Shown here: positions 4,494-5,921 of the stretch, piece by piece
Layout: the number at the start of each line of letters is the position of its first letter
Position numbering within the stretch: the first letter of the stretch is position 1
DNA from: an uncultured Neisseria sp.
GTDB taxonomy: Bacteria > Pseudomonadota > Gammaproteobacteria > Burkholderiales > Neisseriaceae
Length of the DNA: 5,921 nt
Direction: 5' to 3'
Assembly (NCBI GenBank): GCA_927911515.1
Contig: CAKMQH010000258.1
Coordinates: forward strand, 1 to 5,921
The notes under the pieces: generated by a model
What the model was told of the DNA's origin: nothing
What the model saw: only the letters and a program-made list of their open reading frames with translations
Database searches by the model: none
Made by a program: the position numbers and the translations under genes

Positions 4494-5483
4494 GTGAGCT
4501 TTGTTAACACGTCCAGCCAAATCATTACCGAACAAACCGCCGCCCATCTGACCCCGCAGGCAGGCTATATCTTTACTGGCGTCTTTGCCATATTGATTTT
4601 CGCCAGCGTCGTCGGGCAATGGCTGAAACGCAAAAACGGCGCAGACAATGCCACTATCTCCAACCTCAACGCCCGCATTTACGCTTGGTGGCTGATGACG
4701 CTGGTGCTGCTAGTCGCATTTTGGTTCGGCAAAACGGGGACGGTGGCGCTGTTTTTCCTGATTTCATTTGCCGCCTTGCGCGAATTTATGACTCTCGTCT
4801 ATCGCCGCCGCAGCGATTATTACAGCATGGTGGTGTGTTTCTACTTGCTGCTGCCGGTGCAATATTATTTCGTCTATGACGGCTGGTACGGCATGTTCAG
4901 CATTTTCATCCCCGTGTACGGGTTTTTGGTGTTGCCGATTATCGCCAGCCTGAGCGGGCAAACTGCCCATTTCCTCGAGCGCGCCGCCAAAACGCAATGG
5001 ATGGCGATGATTTGTATCTTCTGCCTTTCACACGTTCCCGCCCTGATGTTCCTGAACTTGGATGACTTTGACAGCAGCGGCAATATCCTGCTGCTGATGT
5101 TTCTGATTTTCGTGGTGCAGGTTTCGGATGTGTTGCAATACGTTTGGGGCAAACTGGTCGGCGGTGCCAAAATCATGCCTTCGCTTTCTCCGTCTAAAAC
5201 CATATCCGGCACGGTCGGCGGCATTTTGTCCGCCACCATACTTGCCGCGCTGCTGTCGCCGATGACGCCGTTTAGCCACGGACAAGCCGCCGCTATCGGT
5301 TTCGTCATCTGCCTGATGGGTTTCTTCGGCGGGCTGGTAATGTCCGCCATCAAACGAGATTACGGCGTCAAAGACTGGGGCAACATGATACGCGGCCACG
5401 GCGGTATGCTCGACCGCGTGGATTCCATCTGCTTCGCCGCGCCCGTGTTCTTCCACATTGTCCGGTATTTCTGGAACGGTTGA
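4494..5483 (+). CDS. Phosphatidate cytidylyltransferase (CdsA/YnbB type)
   Basis: It encodes 329 residues from GTG 4494. That start is chosen because AAAGGAG (4480-4486) is seven bases upstream and GTGA overlaps the acyltransferase stop; upstream codons are repeat-derived. It is an integral inner-membrane protein with about eight hydrophobic segments. The C-terminal CDP-diacylglycerol synthase signature is complete: SAIKRDYGVKDWG (284-296) followed by GHGGMLDRVD (301-310), including the metal-binding Asp residues. SPSKTISGTVGG (232-243) is also typical of the family. It converts phosphatidic acid and CTP to CDP-diacylglycerol. The arrangement with acyltransferase, PAP2-DSP phosphatase and YnbC-type methyltransferase points to the accessory YnbB-like enzyme rather than the housekeeping CdsA. 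It appears intact, unlike its two enzyme neighbours upstream. Confidence 0.92.
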   Translation: MSFVNTSSQIITEQTAAHLTPQAGYIFTGVFAILIFASVVGQWLKRKNGADNATISNLNARIYAWWLMTLVLLVAFWFGKTGTVALFFLISFAALREFMTLVYRRRSDYYSMVVCFYLLLPVQYYFVYDGWYGMFSIFIPVYGFLVLPIIASLSGQTAHFLERAAKTQWMAMICIFCLSHVPALMFLNLDDFDSSGNILLLMFLIFVVQVSDVLQYVWGKLVGGAKIMPSLSPSKTISGTVGGILSATILAALLSPMTPFSHGQAAAIGFVICLMGFFGGLVMSAIKRDYGVKDWGNMIRGHGGMLDRVDSICFAAPVFFHIVRYFWNG

Positions 5484-5535
5484 GCCTGTCGTTGTTGAAG
5501 GTTCTGAGACCTTTGCAAAAAAGCCCTTCCCTCGA

Positions 5536-5570
5536 CAGCCGAAGCCCAAACACAGGTTTTCGGCTGTTTT
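5536..5570 (+). terminator. Hairpin terminator inside the IS end
   Basis: ACAGCCGAA (5536-5544) and TTCGGCTGT (5559-5567) form a nine-pair stem, extended by a partial CC/GG pairing. A run of four T bases follows at 5567-5570. On the + strand this could terminate transcription arriving from the phospholipid cluster; on the minus strand it lies past the transposase stop. Confidence 0.6.
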
Positions 5571-5631
5571 CTCCCCTAATTACGCCTAATTTTACCCAAA
5601 TACCCCCTTAATCCTCCCCGATACCTGATAA

Positions 5632-5921
5632 TCAGGCATCCGAACCGCCTTTTAGGCCAGCAACAGGCACACTTAGCCTGTTAGCCGCTTTCAACAAGTT
5701 CAAACACATCGCCTTCAGATGGCTTTGCGCACTCACTTTACACAGACCAAAATAGGCTGCCCGGGCGTAGCGGAATTTACGGTGCAGCGTACCGAAGCTT
5801 GTTCGACCACATAACGGGTCTTCGACAAATAGCGGTTACGTTTGGTTTGGGCCTCCGTCAGCGGACGGTTACGGTGGGCTTTGCGCATAATGCCGTCCTG
5901 CAACTGATGTTCTTTCAGATG
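5632..5921 (-). pseudogene. IS5-family transposase, C-terminal part, frameshifted
   Basis: Reading in from the window edge on the minus strand gives HLKEHQLQDGIMRKAHRNRP and onward to RYLSKTRYVVEQ, which contains the R-Y-V-V-E block with the probable catalytic Glu of the IS5-type DDE transposase. Two codons later the frame is lost. Adding one base at the TT of 5799-5800 restores SFGTLHRKFRYARAAYFGL, then a continuous C terminus to a TGA at the complement of 5632-5634. The copy is therefore inactive as read. The N-terminal two thirds lie outside the window. Confidence 0.75.

Larger units (their letters stand above)
3786..4497 (+). pseudogene. PlsC-type 1-acyl-glycerol-3-phosphate acyltransferase, frameshifted
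   Basis: The N-terminal part (3786 onward) holds NHGSHGD at residues 47-53, the HX4D catalytic motif of glycerolipid acyltransferases. The C-terminal part, in another frame, holds FPEGTRN, the lysophosphatidate-binding motif. The frame is lost at a run of five A bases at 4051-4055. Removing one A gives FIIQNVFNALLIPRHSDNP and a continuous protein of 236 residues, a normal size for the family, with FPEGTR at 124-129. As read, translation would end at 4163 without the second motif. The enzyme would acylate lysophosphatidic acid to phosphatidic acid, the substrate of the next gene. It starts four bases after the previous stop. Its last 25 or so residues (from RSSENECNEFRQ) come from a DUS and repeat array. 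The run could be a real mutation, a slippage switch or a sequencing error. Confidence 0.85.
5506..5921 (-). mobile_element. IS1106-like (IS5 family) insertion sequence, one end, continuing past the window
   Basis: GAGACCTTTGCAAAA at 5506-5520 matches my memory of the terminal inverted repeat of the neisserial IS1106-like elements, and the sequence inside follows that element, with the transposase on the minus strand. The 3' end of the transposase gene is next to this terminus. The other end lies beyond the window, so target duplication cannot be judged. The element begins 22 bases after the cytidylyltransferase stop and leaves that gene intact. Confidence 0.8.

Noticed and set aside
5714..5723. 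TTCAGATGGC, one base from a reverse-strand uptake core
   Set aside because: It lies in IS transposase coding sequence (SHLKA) and is explained by codons conserved in that element.
5890..5901. ATGCCGTC resembling the meningococcal uptake sequence
   Set aside because: It diverges after eight bases (CTGC instead of TGAA) and belongs to the transposase coding sequence.
1..5921. CRISPR array, tRNA or rRNA gene
   Set aside because: No regularly spaced near-identical repeats with unique spacers, and no cloverleaf or rRNA sequence was seen; the two tandem arrays are too short and degenerate and lack spacers.

Overview
The window looks like a chromosomal segment of a commensal Neisseria. The main reason is repeated copies of the 12-base DNA uptake sequence AGGTCGTCTGAA, the dialect associated with N. 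mucosa-like commensals; the meningococcal/gonococcal form ATGCCGTCTGAA is absent. Supporting evidence is a secreted protein resembling the neisserial adhesin complex protein (ACP) and the end of an IS1106-like insertion sequence. All identifications were made by reading the sequence; no database search was run.

Layout. Positions 1-411 hold the C-terminal end of a SAM-dependent methyltransferase domain of the YnbC type (+). Positions 412-603 hold hairpins and terminators, including a pair of inverted uptake sequences. Positions 604-975 (-) encode a small exported ACP/lysozyme-inhibitor-like protein. A divergent intergenic region follows, then a + strand run of closely spaced genes: an unrecognised exported protein (1174-1761), a PAP2/dual-specificity phosphatase of the YnbD type in three reading frames (1765-3380), a small membrane protein (3401-3781), a PlsC-type acyltransferase with a one-base frameshift (3786-4497), and an intact CdsA/YnbB-type phosphatidate cytidylyltransferase (4494-5483). 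From 5506 to the window end lies one end of an IS5-family (IS1106-like) element on the minus strand, whose transposase is also frameshifted.

How the genes fit together. Methyltransferase/hydrolase (YnbC), PAP2-DSP phosphatase (YnbD), acyltransferase and cytidylyltransferase (YnbB) are the parts of a ynb-like phospholipid-modifying cluster. It would make phosphatidic acid, activate it to CDP-diacylglycerol, and process a lipid or head group. The expected CDP-alcohol phosphatidyltransferase (YnbA) is not in view. Two of the four enzymes visible here are broken as read, so the pathway appears to be decaying, or switched off in this isolate.

The most interesting structures are the things that broke or decorated these genes. 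One is a DUS-led array of degenerate 24-30 base repeats between the PAP2 domain and the second membrane domain. A related DUS-led array forms the tail of the acyltransferase. A 147-base foldback (long imperfect inverted repeat) sits between the membrane domain and the phosphatase domain, followed 14 bases later by an uptake sequence.
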